Assembly (NCBI GenBank): GCA_945871915.1
Contig: CAMBXO010000003.1
Span: 1-64,000, forward strand
Direction: 5' to 3'
DNA from: Singulisphaera sp. GP187
GTDB lineage: Bacteria; Planctomycetota; Phycisphaerae; Phycisphaerales; SM1A02
Length of the DNA stretch: 64,000 nucleotides
This document shows, piece after piece, positions 50,416 through 59,196 of the stretch (the first letter of the stretch is position 1; the number at the start of each line of letters is the position of its first letter). Below the pieces are notes generated by a model. That model was not told the DNA's origin and did no database searches. It saw only the letters and a list, made by a program, of their open reading frames with translations. The position numbers and the translations under genes are program-made.

Positions 50416-53367
50416 GTGGCCACACCTCAAAGACATCCAACCCGACATATCCGAATTGAGGGGGCGTGTGAACACAATCTGAAATGCGTTTCCCTTTCGG
50501 TTCCGCGTGACCAATTGGTGGTGTTCACTGGTGTTTCAGGAAGTGGAAAGAGCAGCTTGGCATTTGACACCATCTTTGCCGAGGGACAACGCAAATACAT
50601 GGAAAGCTTGTCGGCGTATGCGAGGCAGTTTCTCAACCAGATGCGCAAGCCCAATGTTGAGCGCATCGAGGGACTGCCACCAACGATTGCAATTGAGCAG
50701 CGTGGTGGCGGTCATACACCCCGCAGCACGGTGGCGACAACAACCGAGGTGTACGACTACATGCGATTGCTCTGGGCGCGATGCGGAACGCCGACATGCT
50801 GGCATGTCAATGAATCTGGAGCATGCTGTGGCAAGACCATCGAGGCTTCCAGCGCTTCGCAGATCACAGACTCGTTGCTTGAATCCTTCGCAGGCATTCG
50901 GATCATGTTGTGCGCGCCGGTGATCCGCGCTCGAAAGGGATTTCACAAGGAGGTTGCCGAGTCCCTTCAGCGGCAGGGATTGGTTCGAGCTCGCGTGAAT
51001 GGGAAAGTGATTGACTTGCGAGAGGCTCTCAAAGCAGGCGGCGAAAACCCGCTGGGGCTTGGTCGATACGAGGTGCACTCGATCGATGCGGTGGTGGATC
51101 GAACTGTTCCAGCCGCCAAAGATCGTCAGCGGTTGGCGGAGAGTGTGGAGACTTCATTACGACTTGGACAGGGAGCCTGCCTTGCATTGGTGGAACAGGG
51201 AACACAATGGATCGAGCATCGCTTTAGCGAGAAGCTGGCGTGCCCCGATCACCCTGAATGTGCCTTGCACGAACTGGAACCCCGTCTGTTTTCATTCAAC
51301 TCGCCGCAAGGTGCTTGCAAAGCATGCGGCGGACTGGGGCAGGTACAAACTCTTGACGCCACGCTCGTGGTGGTTGAACCGCAACTGGGCATTGCCGAAG
51401 GTGCCATCGAGCCATGGCGTCGAAATGGCCGACGCATGAACGCGTACTACAGCAAACTGCTGCGCGGTTTTTGCAAATTCTTTGAGGTGCCGTCCAACAC
51501 GCCCTTCGATCAACTCACCCCCCGCATTCGCGGATATTTAATGGAGGGCGTTCCTGAGTCTGAGCAAGAAACTCTCGGCGTGCGGTTTGAAGGTGTCTTG
51601 CCAAGCCTACGACGTCGCTTTCAGGAAACCGATAGCGCGTTTGTACGGGAACGGCTGATGGGTTACATGACATCGGGTGCCTGTCCCACATGCCATGGCG
51701 CACGGCTGCGGCCCGAAAGTCTTGCGGTCAAACTTCGGGGTGCTGATCGTGTGTGCAGCATTGCCGAAGCGTCTGCGATGAATGTTGAGCGAGCCTCCGC
51801 ATGGTTTGCATCACTGAAACTCAATCGATCGCAAACCGCAATCGCCGAGCCGATCTTGAAAGAGATTCATTCTCGGCTGGGATTTCTGGCAAGTGTGGGA
51901 CTTGAATACCTCACCCTGAATCGTGCCAGCGGAACGTTGTCGGGTGGCGAGGCGCAGCGCATTCGCCTTGCAACGCAAGTTGGCAGTGGACTGGTGGGCG
52001 TGTGCTATGTGCTTGATGAACCCACGATCGGATTGCATCCGCGAGACAATGCCCGGCTTATTTCGACGCTGCGGCATTTGTGTGATATTGGAAACACTGT
52101 GATTGTGGTCGAGCATGACCAAGACACGATTTTTGCGGCGGATCATGTGGTGGATGTGGGTCCCGGACCAGGTCGCCAGGGTGGATCCATCGTGACACAG
52201 GGAACGCCAGCGGAAGTGTCGGCCTTTCCGACAAGTCTGACCGGCATGTATCTACGCGGCGAAAAAGTCATTCCGATTCCGCCACAACGCCGGCCCGTGC
52301 AAGCGCAGCACGCCATCTCGGTGACCGGTGCGCGCGCCAACAACCTGAAAGACCTTCATGTGGAGTTTCCCATAGGGGGCATCACCTGCGTGACCGGTGT
52401 GAGCGGTAGTGGAAAGAGCACGCTGGTGAATGAGATTGTGCTTAAAGCGGCCAAGCACGCGGTGCATGGGTCCAAGGTGATGCCCGGCGCGCATCAATCA
52501 CTCACAGGTTTGGAGACATTCGAACGCGTGGTGGAAGTTGATCAAAGCCCCATTGGTCGAACGCCGCGTTCGAATCCTGCCACCTATACCGGCGTCTTTG
52601 ACGACATTCGCAAATTGTTCGCAGCCGTTCCCGAAAGCACGGTGCGCGGATATGAGCCTGGGCGATTTAGTTTTAATGTCAAGGGCGGCCGTTGTGAAAC
52701 CTGTCAGGGCCAAGGTGTGCGAAGGATTGAAATGCATTTTCTTCCCGATGTCTTTGTCGATTGCGAAACCTGTGCAGGGACCCGGTATGCCAAGGAAACG
52801 CTGGATGTGCGATTGAAAGGGAAAAACATTGCTGAAGTCCTTGCGATGACCGTTGAGGATGCCATTGTGTTTTTCGATGCTCATCCGCGGATCCGCCACA
52901 TGCTGCACTGCGTGAAAGATGTGGGGCTTGGTTACATTCAACTTGGTCAGGCCAGCACAACGCTTTCCGGCGGCGAAGCGCAACGAGTGAAATTGGCGAC
53001 CGAACTTGGAAGTCGAAGTTCCGGCACGGCTCTCTACGTTCTCGATGAACCGACGACGGGATTGCACTTTGACGATGTGCGAAAGTTGCTGGAAGTGCTG
53101 CAGCGATTGGCTGACGCGGGGCACTCGTTAATTGTGATTGAGCACAATCTGGATGTGGTCAAGTGTGCAGATTGGATCATTGACCTTGGTCCCGAAGGAG
53201 GCGAGCGAGGCGGGTTCGTGGTGGCAACCGGAACACCTGAAACAGTGGCGGCGTGCAGTGCGAGCCATACCGGGCAATTCTTGCAACGGATCCTTGGTGC
53301 GACCACGAACCGAACCGCGCTTCCGCGTTCATCCAAGCGCGGAAAAACAATGAAGGCCTCAAGGTGA
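50416..53367 (+). CDS. uvrA: UvrABC system protein A (excinuclease ATPase)
   Basis: The damage-recognition ATPase of nucleotide excision repair, 983 residues with two ABC domains. Domain I Walker A is GVSGSGKSSLAFDT (about 38-51), with signature LSGGEAQRIRLATQ near 512 and Walker B YVLDEPTIGLHP. Domain II Walker A is GVSGSGKSTLVNE near 661, and its signature is LSGGEAQRVKLATE near 853. Zinc-finger cysteines are CPDHPEC...CKACGG near 275-302 and CETCQGQG...CETCAG near 756-785. It has a GTG start with a promoter 8 nt upstream. The length is slightly above the E. coli protein (940), with extra residues in the insertion domains and a basic C-terminus. Confidence 0.97.
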   Translation: MATPQRHPTRHIRIEGACEHNLKCVSLSVPRDQLVVFTGVSGSGKSSLAFDTIFAEGQRKYMESLSAYARQFLNQMRKPNVERIEGLPPTIAIEQRGGGHTPRSTVATTTEVYDYMRLLWARCGTPTCWHVNESGACCGKTIEASSASQITDSLLESFAGIRIMLCAPVIRARKGFHKEVAESLQRQGLVRARVNGKVIDLREALKAGGENPLGLGRYEVHSIDAVVDRTVPAAKDRQRLAESVETSLRLGQGACLALVEQGTQWIEHRFSEKLACPDHPECALHELEPRLFSFNSPQGACKACGGLGQVQTLDATLVVVEPQLGIAEGAIEPWRRNGRRMNAYYSKLLRGFCKFFEVPSNTPFDQLTPRIRGYLMEGVPESEQETLGVRFEGVLPSLRRRFQETDSAFVRERLMGYMTSGACPTCHGARLRPESLAVKLRGADRVCSIAEASAMNVERASAWFASLKLNRSQTAIAEPILKEIHSRLGFLASVGLEYLTLNRASGTLSGGEAQRIRLATQVGSGLVGVCYVLDEPTIGLHPRDNARLISTLRHLCDIGNTVIVVEHDQDTIFAADHVVDVGPGPGRQGGSIVTQGTPAEVSAFPTSLTGMYLRGEKVIPIPPQRRPVQAQHAISVTGARANNLKDLHVEFPIGGITCVTGVSGSGKSTLVNEIVLKAAKHAVHGSKVMPGAHQSLTGLETFERVVEVDQSPIGRTPRSNPATYTGVFDDIRKLFAAVPESTVRGYEPGRFSFNVKGGRCETCQGQGVRRIEMHFLPDVFVDCETCAGTRYAKETLDVRLKGKNIAEVLAMTVEDAIVFFDAHPRIRHMLHCVKDVGLGYIQLGQASTTLSGGEAQRVKLATELGSRSSGTALYVLDEPTTGLHFDDVRKLLEVLQRLADAGHSLIVIEHNLDVVKCADWIIDLGPEGGERGGFVVATGTPETVAACSASHTGQFLQRILGATTNRTALPRSSKRGKTMKASR

Positions 53368-53372
53368 CCCGA

Positions 53373-53378
53373 TACAAT
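53373..53378 (+). promoter_or_regulatory. -10-like element of the thioesterase-purN pair
   Basis: TACAAT, a near-consensus -10, ends 7 nt before the ATG at 53386 and directly follows uvrA. Confidence 0.5.
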
Positions 53379-53385
53379 CGCCACC

Positions 53386-53784
53386 ATGACTGAGCCGGAA
53401 ACCTCGCTCTCTCTGCGTCGCGTGGCGCATCCAAGTAATGCCAACCATCAAGGCACGATCTTCGGCGGATTTATCCTGAGCGTGATCGACGAGGCCGCAT
53501 ACCTTGAAGCTCGCCGACACGGCGTGCATCGATGGGTGACCGTCACAATGGATCGCATCGAATTTAAGGCCCCCGTTCATGTGGGCGATGTCCTTTCGAT
53601 TTTCACAACCGCGGTCAAGAAAGGGCGAAGCAGCATCACGGTGCATGTCAAAGTTCAGGTAGAGCGATGGCTTGGCGGCGCCACCATTGAAGTCACCAAC
53701 GCCACGGTGAAAATGGTGGCAGTGGATCACGCCGGACATGCGATCGACTTTCGCAGCCCTCCAACGGTGGTGCCCGAAGCGTGA
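53386..53784 (+). CDS. Acyl-CoA thioesterase, hotdog fold (YciA-like)
   Basis: A 132-residue single-hotdog thioesterase that should hydrolyse acyl-CoA to free CoA and acid. The active-site segment is ANHQGTIFGGFILSVIDEAA (about 19-38), with the catalytic Asp in IDEAA and the preceding N/H; FKAPVHVGDVLSIFT at about 61-75 and the long strand SSITVHVKVQVE follow. Size and motif fit the YciA/acyl-CoA hydrolase group. The ATG is placed 7 nt after a TACAAT box. It overlaps the purN-like gene by 4 bp (GTGA). Confidence 0.88.
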   Translation: MTEPETSLSLRRVAHPSNANHQGTIFGGFILSVIDEAAYLEARRHGVHRWVTVTMDRIEFKAPVHVGDVLSIFTTAVKKGRSSITVHVKVQVERWLGGATIEVTNATVKMVAVDHAGHAIDFRSPPTVVPEA

Positions 53785-54434
53785 ACAACCCTTCGCCGGT
53801 GCGACTTGGCTGCTTGGTGTCGGGACGTGGGCGAAGCGTGTTGAATCTGCAAACATGCATTGAGAACGGATCGTTACCTGCAACGATTGCGTTGGTGGCA
53901 TCCACGAAGCCTGATGTCGAAGCCATCCGACACGCCAGACAGCGAGGACTTCCCTGTGCTGAGATTTCCGATCAACCACGGAAGACGCTGGATGATCGAC
54001 TCGACGATGCATTGCACGCCGCCAAAGTTGATCTGGTTGTGCTCGCTGGCTATCTGCGGCTGTTTCGCGTTGGCCATTGGGTCGACCGCTGCCTGAATAT
54101 TCATCCGGCTCTCTTGCCCCGACACGGTGGCGCAGGCATGTGGGGCCACCATGTGCATCAATCCGTTCTTGCCGCAGGCGACAAAGAGAGTGGATGCACC
54201 GTCCACTGGGTCGATGACCGTTTCGATCATGGCGAGATCGTGTTGCAACGACGATGCGTTGTTGAAGATCAAGACACGCCGACCACACTTGCTGCTCGCG
54301 TGTTTGAGGAAGAGCTTGTTGCGCTACCCGAAGCGATCGCGCGAGTTGCTCGATGGCGCAATGGACTGGCTTCTCGGCCATCCAGTGGAGGAACGATCCC
54401 CACTTCGACTGCAGAAAGATCGTGCAACATGTGA
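53781..54434 (+). CDS. purN: Phosphoribosylglycinamide formyltransferase-like protein
   Basis: A 217-residue formyl transferase of the PurN type (10-formyl-THF plus GAR to FGAR). LVSGRGRSVLNLQTCIENG (about 12-30) forms the phosphate-binding loop, DLVVLAGYLRLF is near 84, the catalytic NIHPALLPRHGG near 105-116 holds Asn and His, and GCTVHWVDDRFDHGEIVLQ near 135-153 supplies the Asp. The loop after HPALLP differs from the usual SFPG (RHGGAGMWG). The C-terminus extends about 20 residues beyond most PurN proteins. The GTG start overlaps the thioesterase stop. Confidence 0.87.
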   Translation: MNNPSPVRLGCLVSGRGRSVLNLQTCIENGSLPATIALVASTKPDVEAIRHARQRGLPCAEISDQPRKTLDDRLDDALHAAKVDLVVLAGYLRLFRVGHWVDRCLNIHPALLPRHGGAGMWGHHVHQSVLAAGDKESGCTVHWVDDRFDHGEIVLQRRCVVEDQDTPTTLAARVFEEELVALPEAIARVARWRNGLASRPSSGGTIPTSTAERSCNM

Positions 54435-54521
54435 TGTCAACGGGGCTTGGTTGTGAAGTCTCTCCACGAACCGTAGGCTTGGCTCGTCGTCCTGTTCCAC
54501 AGCGCACTTGAGGAGGCATCC

Positions 54522-54875
54522 ATGCAGGTCAACATCACCGGAAAGCACTTGGAGATTACGCAGCCGATCGATCAATACATCCGCAGTAAGTGTGATCGGC
54601 TCGTTCGCCATTACGACAAAGTGCTTCAGGCGAATTTTGTTGTGGAAAAGGATCCCCGCCACGGATTCCATGCAGAATTGATTCTGGATGTTGAGCACCA
54701 CGAAGATTTTATTTCCAATGCACACAACGACGACTTGTATGCAGCCATTGACCAAGTGCTTGACCGTGGTGTGCGGCAGTTGACCGATCACAAAGACATG
54801 CACCGCAATCGCAAACACCCTGGTGGTCAGAATCCAGAGGCCCTTCCGACCTCCCGACCAAAGCTTGAGCCATGA
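54522..54875 (+). CDS. hpf: Ribosome hibernation-promoting factor, short form
   Basis: A 117-residue HPF/RaiA protein that binds the 30S decoding site in non-growing cells. The fold is clear: MQVNITGKHLEITQPIDQYI at the start, FVVEKDPRHGFHAEL, and the basic helix LYAAIDQVLDRGVRQLTDHK near 72-91. GAGGAGG sits 5-6 nt before the ATG. It precedes ptsN with a 4-bp overlap, an order also found in the proteobacterial rpoN cluster, though rpoN is not here. Confidence 0.93.
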   Translation: MQVNITGKHLEITQPIDQYIRSKCDRLVRHYDKVLQANFVVEKDPRHGFHAELILDVEHHEDFISNAHNDDLYAAIDQVLDRGVRQLTDHKDMHRNRKHPGGQNPEALPTSRPKLEP

Positions 54876-55348
54876 AACTTAAGACTCTGATTATGGAGTC
54901 GGCGATTCTTCCATCGCTGAAGCATGCGAAGCGCGATGAGTGCATCAGCGAACTGCTGAACGCCCTGGCTGAAGGCGGAGCCTTTCACGCGAAACACAAA
55001 CCAGACTTCCTGAAGGCGGTTGTGAAGCGTGAAAAGAAAGGCAGCACGGGGTTTGGGCACGGCGTTGCTGTGCCCCATGTGAAGACCAATGAGGTGCGCC
55101 AGTGCATCGCCGCGATTGGGCTGCATGTGGACGGCGTGGACTTTAGTTCGCTTGATCGAAAGCCTGTGCACGCGATTTTTCTATTGCTTTCACCGGAGGA
55201 TCAGCCGGAATCACATCTGGAGGCCATGGAAAGCCTTTTTGGAATTTTGAGTCAGGAGCAATTCCGAAAATTTCTCAAGCAGGCTCGAAACGTGGCAGAT
55301 GTTGTCGCACTGCTTGACGAAGCCGACTTGGGTTTGATGGCGCGGTGA
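54872..55348 (+). CDS. ptsN: PTS IIA domain protein (PtsN/EIIA-Ntr family)
   Basis: A 158-residue EIIA protein of the fructose/mannitol-nitrogen class. The phospho-accepting histidine is His69 in GHGVAVPHVKTNE, and the preceding KREKKGSTGFG is typical of PtsN. The helical end EDQPESHLEAMESLFGIL matches the family. No EIIB or EIIC domain is fused or adjacent, so a regulatory phosphorelay is more likely than sugar transport. It starts inside the hpf stop and is followed 4 nt later by an HPr gene. Confidence 0.93.
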   Translation: MKLKTLIMESAILPSLKHAKRDECISELLNALAEGGAFHAKHKPDFLKAVVKREKKGSTGFGHGVAVPHVKTNEVRQCIAAIGLHVDGVDFSSLDRKPVHAIFLLLSPEDQPESHLEAMESLFGILSQEQFRKFLKQARNVADVVALLDEADLGLMAR

Positions 55349-55352
55349 GCCT

Positions 55353-55625
55353 GTGCTCAAGCAAATCACCATCATCAAAAACAAACTTGGCCTGCACGCA
55401 CGACCCGCCATGGGATTTGCCAGCACCGCCGCCACCTTTCGCTGCGCGGTGAGGGTTCGACGGCACGATGGCACGGAGTGGGTGGACGGCAAGAGCGTGA
55501 TGCAAATGCTAATGCTGGCATGCACACACGGAACCACCATCGAGGTTCAGACCGATGGCCCAGACGAACGCGATGCGTTGGATACGCTGATGCGATTGAT
55601 CGACAGCCGATTTGAGGAAGAGTAA
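55353..55625 (+). CDS. ptsH: HPr-family phosphocarrier protein
   Basis: A 90-residue HPr/NPr protein. His15 in KLGLHARPA is the PEP-dependent phosphorylation site and Ser48 in DGKSVMQMLML sits at the HPr-kinase site. ACTHGTTIEVQTDGPDE follows the usual beta strand. It starts with GTG (CTCAAGCAA follows), 4 nt after ptsN, and its stop abuts gpsA. Enzyme I (ptsI) and HPr kinase are not in the window. Confidence 0.93.
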   Translation: MLKQITIIKNKLGLHARPAMGFASTAATFRCAVRVRRHDGTEWVDGKSVMQMLMLACTHGTTIEVQTDGPDERDALDTLMRLIDSRFEEE

Positions 55626-56624
55626 ATGGTCAAACGAATCGCAATCGCCGGTGACGGTCAAATGGCGTTGGTGCTTGCCGAAAGCCTGGCTCGTTCCGGA
55701 CACGATGTGAAATTGTGGTGCCCACTTCCGGGAGTCTCGGCTTCATGGATTGCTTCACGGCGAAGTGAACGCCTGCCCGAATTACGGATTCCTGATTCGG
55801 TGGTGATTACGGATAACCCTGCGGTCGCCTTGTCGGATGCGACCATGGTGGTGAGTGCCATTCCGTCTCAGTTTGCGCGATCGGTGTGGGAACGCCTTGC
55901 ATCCCATGTTCCATCCCGTGCCGGCGTGGTCACGGTGACCAAAGGCGTTGAAGTAGGAACCATGCGATTGCCGCGGGAGGTTCTTCGCAGCGCACTTGGA
56001 AACCGGCCATTTGCCGTCTTGAGTGGCCCGACGATTGCACGAGAATTGGCGCAGCACAAACCGGCCGTGATGGTTGCGGCGAGTGATGAATCTTTTTTTG
56101 CAACGGAAGTTCAGACGACTTTTGCTCAGCCGTGGCTGCGCATTTACACCAGCGACGATCCAATCGGGGTGGAAATTGCAGGCGCCGCAAAAAATGTGGT
56201 GGCGCTTGCAGCGGGAATTCTGGACGGCCTCGACATGGGTTTTAATGCCAAGAGCGCACTGCTGGCACGAGGGCTTGCAGAGAGCGTGCGAGTAGGCATG
56301 GCCATGGGCGCCCGCATGGAGACATTCTTTGGCGTCGTGGGCGTTGGGGACCTTGCGACCACATGCTTCTGCCCGGAAGGGCGTAACCGCAGTTTTGGCG
56401 AGGCCATCGGGCGTGGATCGACAACCGTCCAGGCACTCGCCGCGTCAACAAGCGTTGTAGAAGGCGTCGAAACCGCGCGGGCACTTCTTGCTTTGGGAAA
56501 GCAATTCAGCATTCGAATGCCGATCATTGAATCGGTGAATCGAGTTTTGTTTGAGGGCAAGTCGCCCATCGAAGCCGTGCATGAACTGATGGGTCGCGAC
56601 GCCGGTGCTGAACATGTGGCCTAA
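55626..56624 (+). CDS. gpsA: Glycerol-3-phosphate dehydrogenase [NAD(P)+]
   Basis: A 332-residue enzyme making sn-glycerol 3-phosphate for phospholipids from dihydroxyacetone phosphate. The dinucleotide loop is IAIAGDGQMALVLAESLA (the usual GxGxxG is GDGQMA), and VVTVTKGVEVGT near 100, AVLSGPTIARELAQ near 125, AGAAKNVVALAAGILDG near 187 and GVVGVGDLATTC near 240 are conserved. The variant nucleotide loop may shift cofactor preference. It follows ptsH directly (no gap), an odd but tight coupling with the phosphorelay genes. plsC for the next lipid step is at 44 kb. Confidence 0.94.
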   Translation: MVKRIAIAGDGQMALVLAESLARSGHDVKLWCPLPGVSASWIASRRSERLPELRIPDSVVITDNPAVALSDATMVVSAIPSQFARSVWERLASHVPSRAGVVTVTKGVEVGTMRLPREVLRSALGNRPFAVLSGPTIARELAQHKPAVMVAASDESFFATEVQTTFAQPWLRIYTSDDPIGVEIAGAAKNVVALAAGILDGLDMGFNAKSALLARGLAESVRVGMAMGARMETFFGVVGVGDLATTCFCPEGRNRSFGEAIGRGSTTVQALAASTSVVEGVETARALLALGKQFSIRMPIIESVNRVLFEGKSPIEAVHELMGRDAGAEHVA

Positions 56625-56673
56625 ACCCGAACCGTCCATTCACACGGTCGTAACGATCGCTTTGGCCCCCTGC

Positions 56674-56679
56674 TAATCT
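56674..56679 (+). promoter_or_regulatory. -10-like element of the P-type ATPase gene
   Basis: GC-TAATCT lies 25 nt before the ATG at 56705. It leaves a leader of about 19 nt with no Shine-Dalgarno sequence. Confidence 0.4.
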
Positions 56680-56704
56680 CACCCTTCAAACGTAGCGACC
56701 CACG

Positions 56705-58744
56705 ATGAGCCAACTCACCACCACCGTTTCCGCAACCCGCAAACAGGATCGCCGCGACTTAGCCAGTGGCGGAGAACGCTTGGAACGACGCCTTTTTGTG
56801 GCCCTTGCAGGCGGAACGCTGCTGTTATCGAGTTGGCTTGGTGAAATGCTTGGGCTGCAAAGCCAAGTGGCGCAAATTCCTGCGGCCATCGGCGCCCTGA
56901 TTCTTGTCACGCCGCTGGCATTTGGAGCCATGCGAGAAATCCGTCAGGGTCGGGCGAGTAGCGATTCACTGGCCAGCATTGCCGTCCTTGCCGCGCTGGC
57001 CAACAATCTTTTTCTTGCAGCTGGGTTTCTTGCATTCTTCCTTTGGTTGAGTGAGTTGGTTCTCAGCCGAACGGCATGGGGTGCTCAGCGAGCCATTCGC
57101 GATTTGGTGGAATTGACACCAGACATTGCAAGAGTTTTGGAATCCGACGGCAGCGAACGCGAAGTCGGCATTGACTCACTTCGACTTGCGCAGATTGTGC
57201 GCGTGCGACCAGGAGAAAATCTGCCCGCCGACGGAAAAATTGTCCGCGGTCAAACCAGCATTCACCAAGCCAGCCTGACTGGGGAAGCTGTTCCCGTGGA
57301 GGCTTCCATTGGAACGCAGGTGTATGCGGGCACCAGCAATCTCACTGGACAGATTGATGTGGAAGTGACCGCTGTGGCAAGCGAAAGCACCATCGGAAAA
57401 GTTGAGCGATTGATTCGTGAGGCGGAAAGCGCACGAACGCATCGACAGGAACTCATTGAGCGACTGGCTGGTGCCTATGTTCCTGTTGTGTTGATGGTGG
57501 CTTCACTGGTGTGGTTCTTTACCAGCAAGAGTGAAGTGGCCGCCATTCGTGACCAAGCCGCGGAACGCGCGATTACGGTGCTGGTGGTGACATGCCCCGG
57601 TGCTCTGTTGATTGCGTATCCAACAGCCATGGTGGCGGCCTTTGCCGCCGCGGCTCGTTTGGGAATTCTTGTCAAGAACACGCGCACACTTGAAAGCGCT
57701 GCGAATGTGGACACCGTCATTCTTGACAAGACTGGCACGCTGACCACGGGGCGATTTAGTGTTGGTCGCCTTGCGCCCGCTGAGGGTGTGGATGCGGCGG
57801 CTTTGTTGCAGGCCGCAACGGATGCTGAGCAGAGCAGCAATCACCCACTTGCCCGCAGCATTTTGGAGACGGCACAACGAGCTCGATTGACGCCCCGTGC
57901 TGTGTCTGCCTATCAGGAAATTCATGGCCGCGGAGTGTCGGCCACAAGTCAAGATGGAATTGTGTACGCGGGGCGTGCGCAATGGCTGGTGGAATTGCAG
58001 CCGTCCATTGCTGCCGCTGTTGAACAAAGTAGCGCACGGATTGAGGGAATGAGCGGTGTGCATGTGATGGTGGGCAATCGATACTTGGGCGCCGTTGGTC
58101 TTGAGGACAAGTTGCGACACAACGCTGCCGAAGTGATTTCGCGATTGCGACAACTTGGCGTTCGGAAGGTCTGCATGTTTACCGGCGACCGCCTGAGCGT
58201 GGCCACGCATATTGGACAGGCGGTTGGAGTTGACTCCATTGAAGCCGAGTGTTTGCCGGAGGAAAAACATGAAGAGTTGAAGTACCTGATCCGCAAGGGG
58301 CATCGCACTTTGGTGGTTGGAGATGGAATCAACGATGGCCCCATCTTGGCCAGCGCGGATGTCGGCGTGGCCATGGGACTAAGCGGCAGCGATATCGCCA
58401 CAAATTCTGCGGGCGTTGCACTGATGAACGACGATCTCCGCAATGTTCCGTTCTTGCTTGAACTCGCGCGGCGAACGCGTGGCGTGATTGGAACAAACAT
58501 TGCAGCGGCCTTGGTTCTGGCGCTGGTTGGGCTGGCTCTTGCGTCCACCGGACGGATCCAGATTTGGATTACCCCCTTCTATCAGGCGGCGGCGTACATC
58601 TTTGTGATTGCAAACTCACTGCGACTGGTGCGCTTTGGAGAAGATGTAATGAGCGCGGATGATTTGCGACGACAGACCGAAGCCAGCCGCCCGATGAAAC
58701 CATCGCGACAATCGACTCAGCGCCCGGCGTCTTTGACCGCTTGA
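56705..58744 (+). CDS. P1B-type (heavy-metal) ATPase with variant CPG motif
   Basis: A 679-residue metal-transport ATPase. The A-domain has LTGEAVPVE (about 194), the phosphorylation site is Asp341 in DKTGTLTTG, the N-domain has SSNHPLARSI near 379, and the hinge is VGDGINDGPILASADVG (GDGIND). Eight hydrophobic spans are expected; no N-terminal metal-binding (HMA) domain is present. The membrane metal site reads TCPGALLIAYP with Cys297-Pro-Gly299, where most P1B pumps have CPC, CPH or SPC; GINDGP replaces GINDAP. Substrate is therefore unclear. The last 28 bp are antisense to the SecD-head lipoprotein gene. Confidence 0.9.
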   Translation: MSQLTTTVSATRKQDRRDLASGGERLERRLFVALAGGTLLLSSWLGEMLGLQSQVAQIPAAIGALILVTPLAFGAMREIRQGRASSDSLASIAVLAALANNLFLAAGFLAFFLWLSELVLSRTAWGAQRAIRDLVELTPDIARVLESDGSEREVGIDSLRLAQIVRVRPGENLPADGKIVRGQTSIHQASLTGEAVPVEASIGTQVYAGTSNLTGQIDVEVTAVASESTIGKVERLIREAESARTHRQELIERLAGAYVPVVLMVASLVWFFTSKSEVAAIRDQAAERAITVLVVTCPGALLIAYPTAMVAAFAAAARLGILVKNTRTLESAANVDTVILDKTGTLTTGRFSVGRLAPAEGVDAAALLQAATDAEQSSNHPLARSILETAQRARLTPRAVSAYQEIHGRGVSATSQDGIVYAGRAQWLVELQPSIAAAVEQSSARIEGMSGVHVMVGNRYLGAVGLEDKLRHNAAEVISRLRQLGVRKVCMFTGDRLSVATHIGQAVGVDSIEAECLPEEKHEELKYLIRKGHRTLVVGDGINDGPILASADVGVAMGLSGSDIATNSAGVALMNDDLRNVPFLLELARRTRGVIGTNIAAALVLALVGLALASTGRIQIWITPFYQAAAYIFVIANSLRLVRFGEDVMSADDLRRQTEASRPMKPSRQSTQRPASLTA

Positions 58745-59196
58745 AGGCAATACTTTGCTTCGGCTTCTGTAATGCCGTCCGGCCCCACCCGAATCGAGAC
58801 CTGTCGACTGAGCGGCATTCCCAACACCGCCATATAGACCGCTTGGCCATCGATCAGAAACACAATCGGTTTCTTCATGTGTTCGCCGGAAATGGCCTGA
58901 AGCGTTCCACGACTTCCTTCACGCACATTCAGAATGAGCGAGTCGCCATCGTTTTTGCCGAAGGCTGCTTTGCTGATTTGAGACGGCGTAAGCAACGGCT
59001 GCGGGCAGACCAGCAACGTTCCACCACCGCGAACGGGCATTTCCTTCCAACCCGCCATGGCTTGGGCGCTCGCAAGCCGCAATTCGAAAGCTGGGGTGCC
59101 CTCAGGAACGCTTTCAGAACTGCTCCTCTGACCGGTTTGGCATCCACACAATACGGCGCACCACACCAAAGACAGCAAGCCCATTCGAGACTTCAT
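58717..59196 (-). CDS. Lipoprotein with SecD P1-head-like domain
   Basis: A 159-residue exported protein. The signal sequence ends in a lipobox-like LCGC (Cys19), predicting a lipid anchor. The rest resembles the P1 head subdomain of Sec[30 protein letters not shown] (about 69-88), then a middle strand LILNVREGS and [14 protein letters not shown] near 110, where SecD has VLDGxVxSAP. No membrane part of SecD is attached, so it is not a translocase. It overlaps the aldolase gene (ATGA) and is convergent with the P-type ATPase, sharing 28 bp. Confidence 0.78.
   Translation of the reverse strand: MKSRMGLLSLVWCAVLCGCQTGQRSSSESVPEGTPAFELRLASAQAMAGWKEMPVRGGGTLLVCPQPLLTPSQISKAAFGKNDGDSLILNVREGSRGTLQAISGEHMKKPIVFLIDGQAVYMAVLGMPLSRQVSIRVGPDGITEAEAKYCLQAVKDAGR

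Noticed and set aside
53386-53784. Thioesterase as part of a fatty-acid operon
   Set aside because: Its only coupled neighbour is a purN-like gene, and no fatty-acid genes are adjacent.
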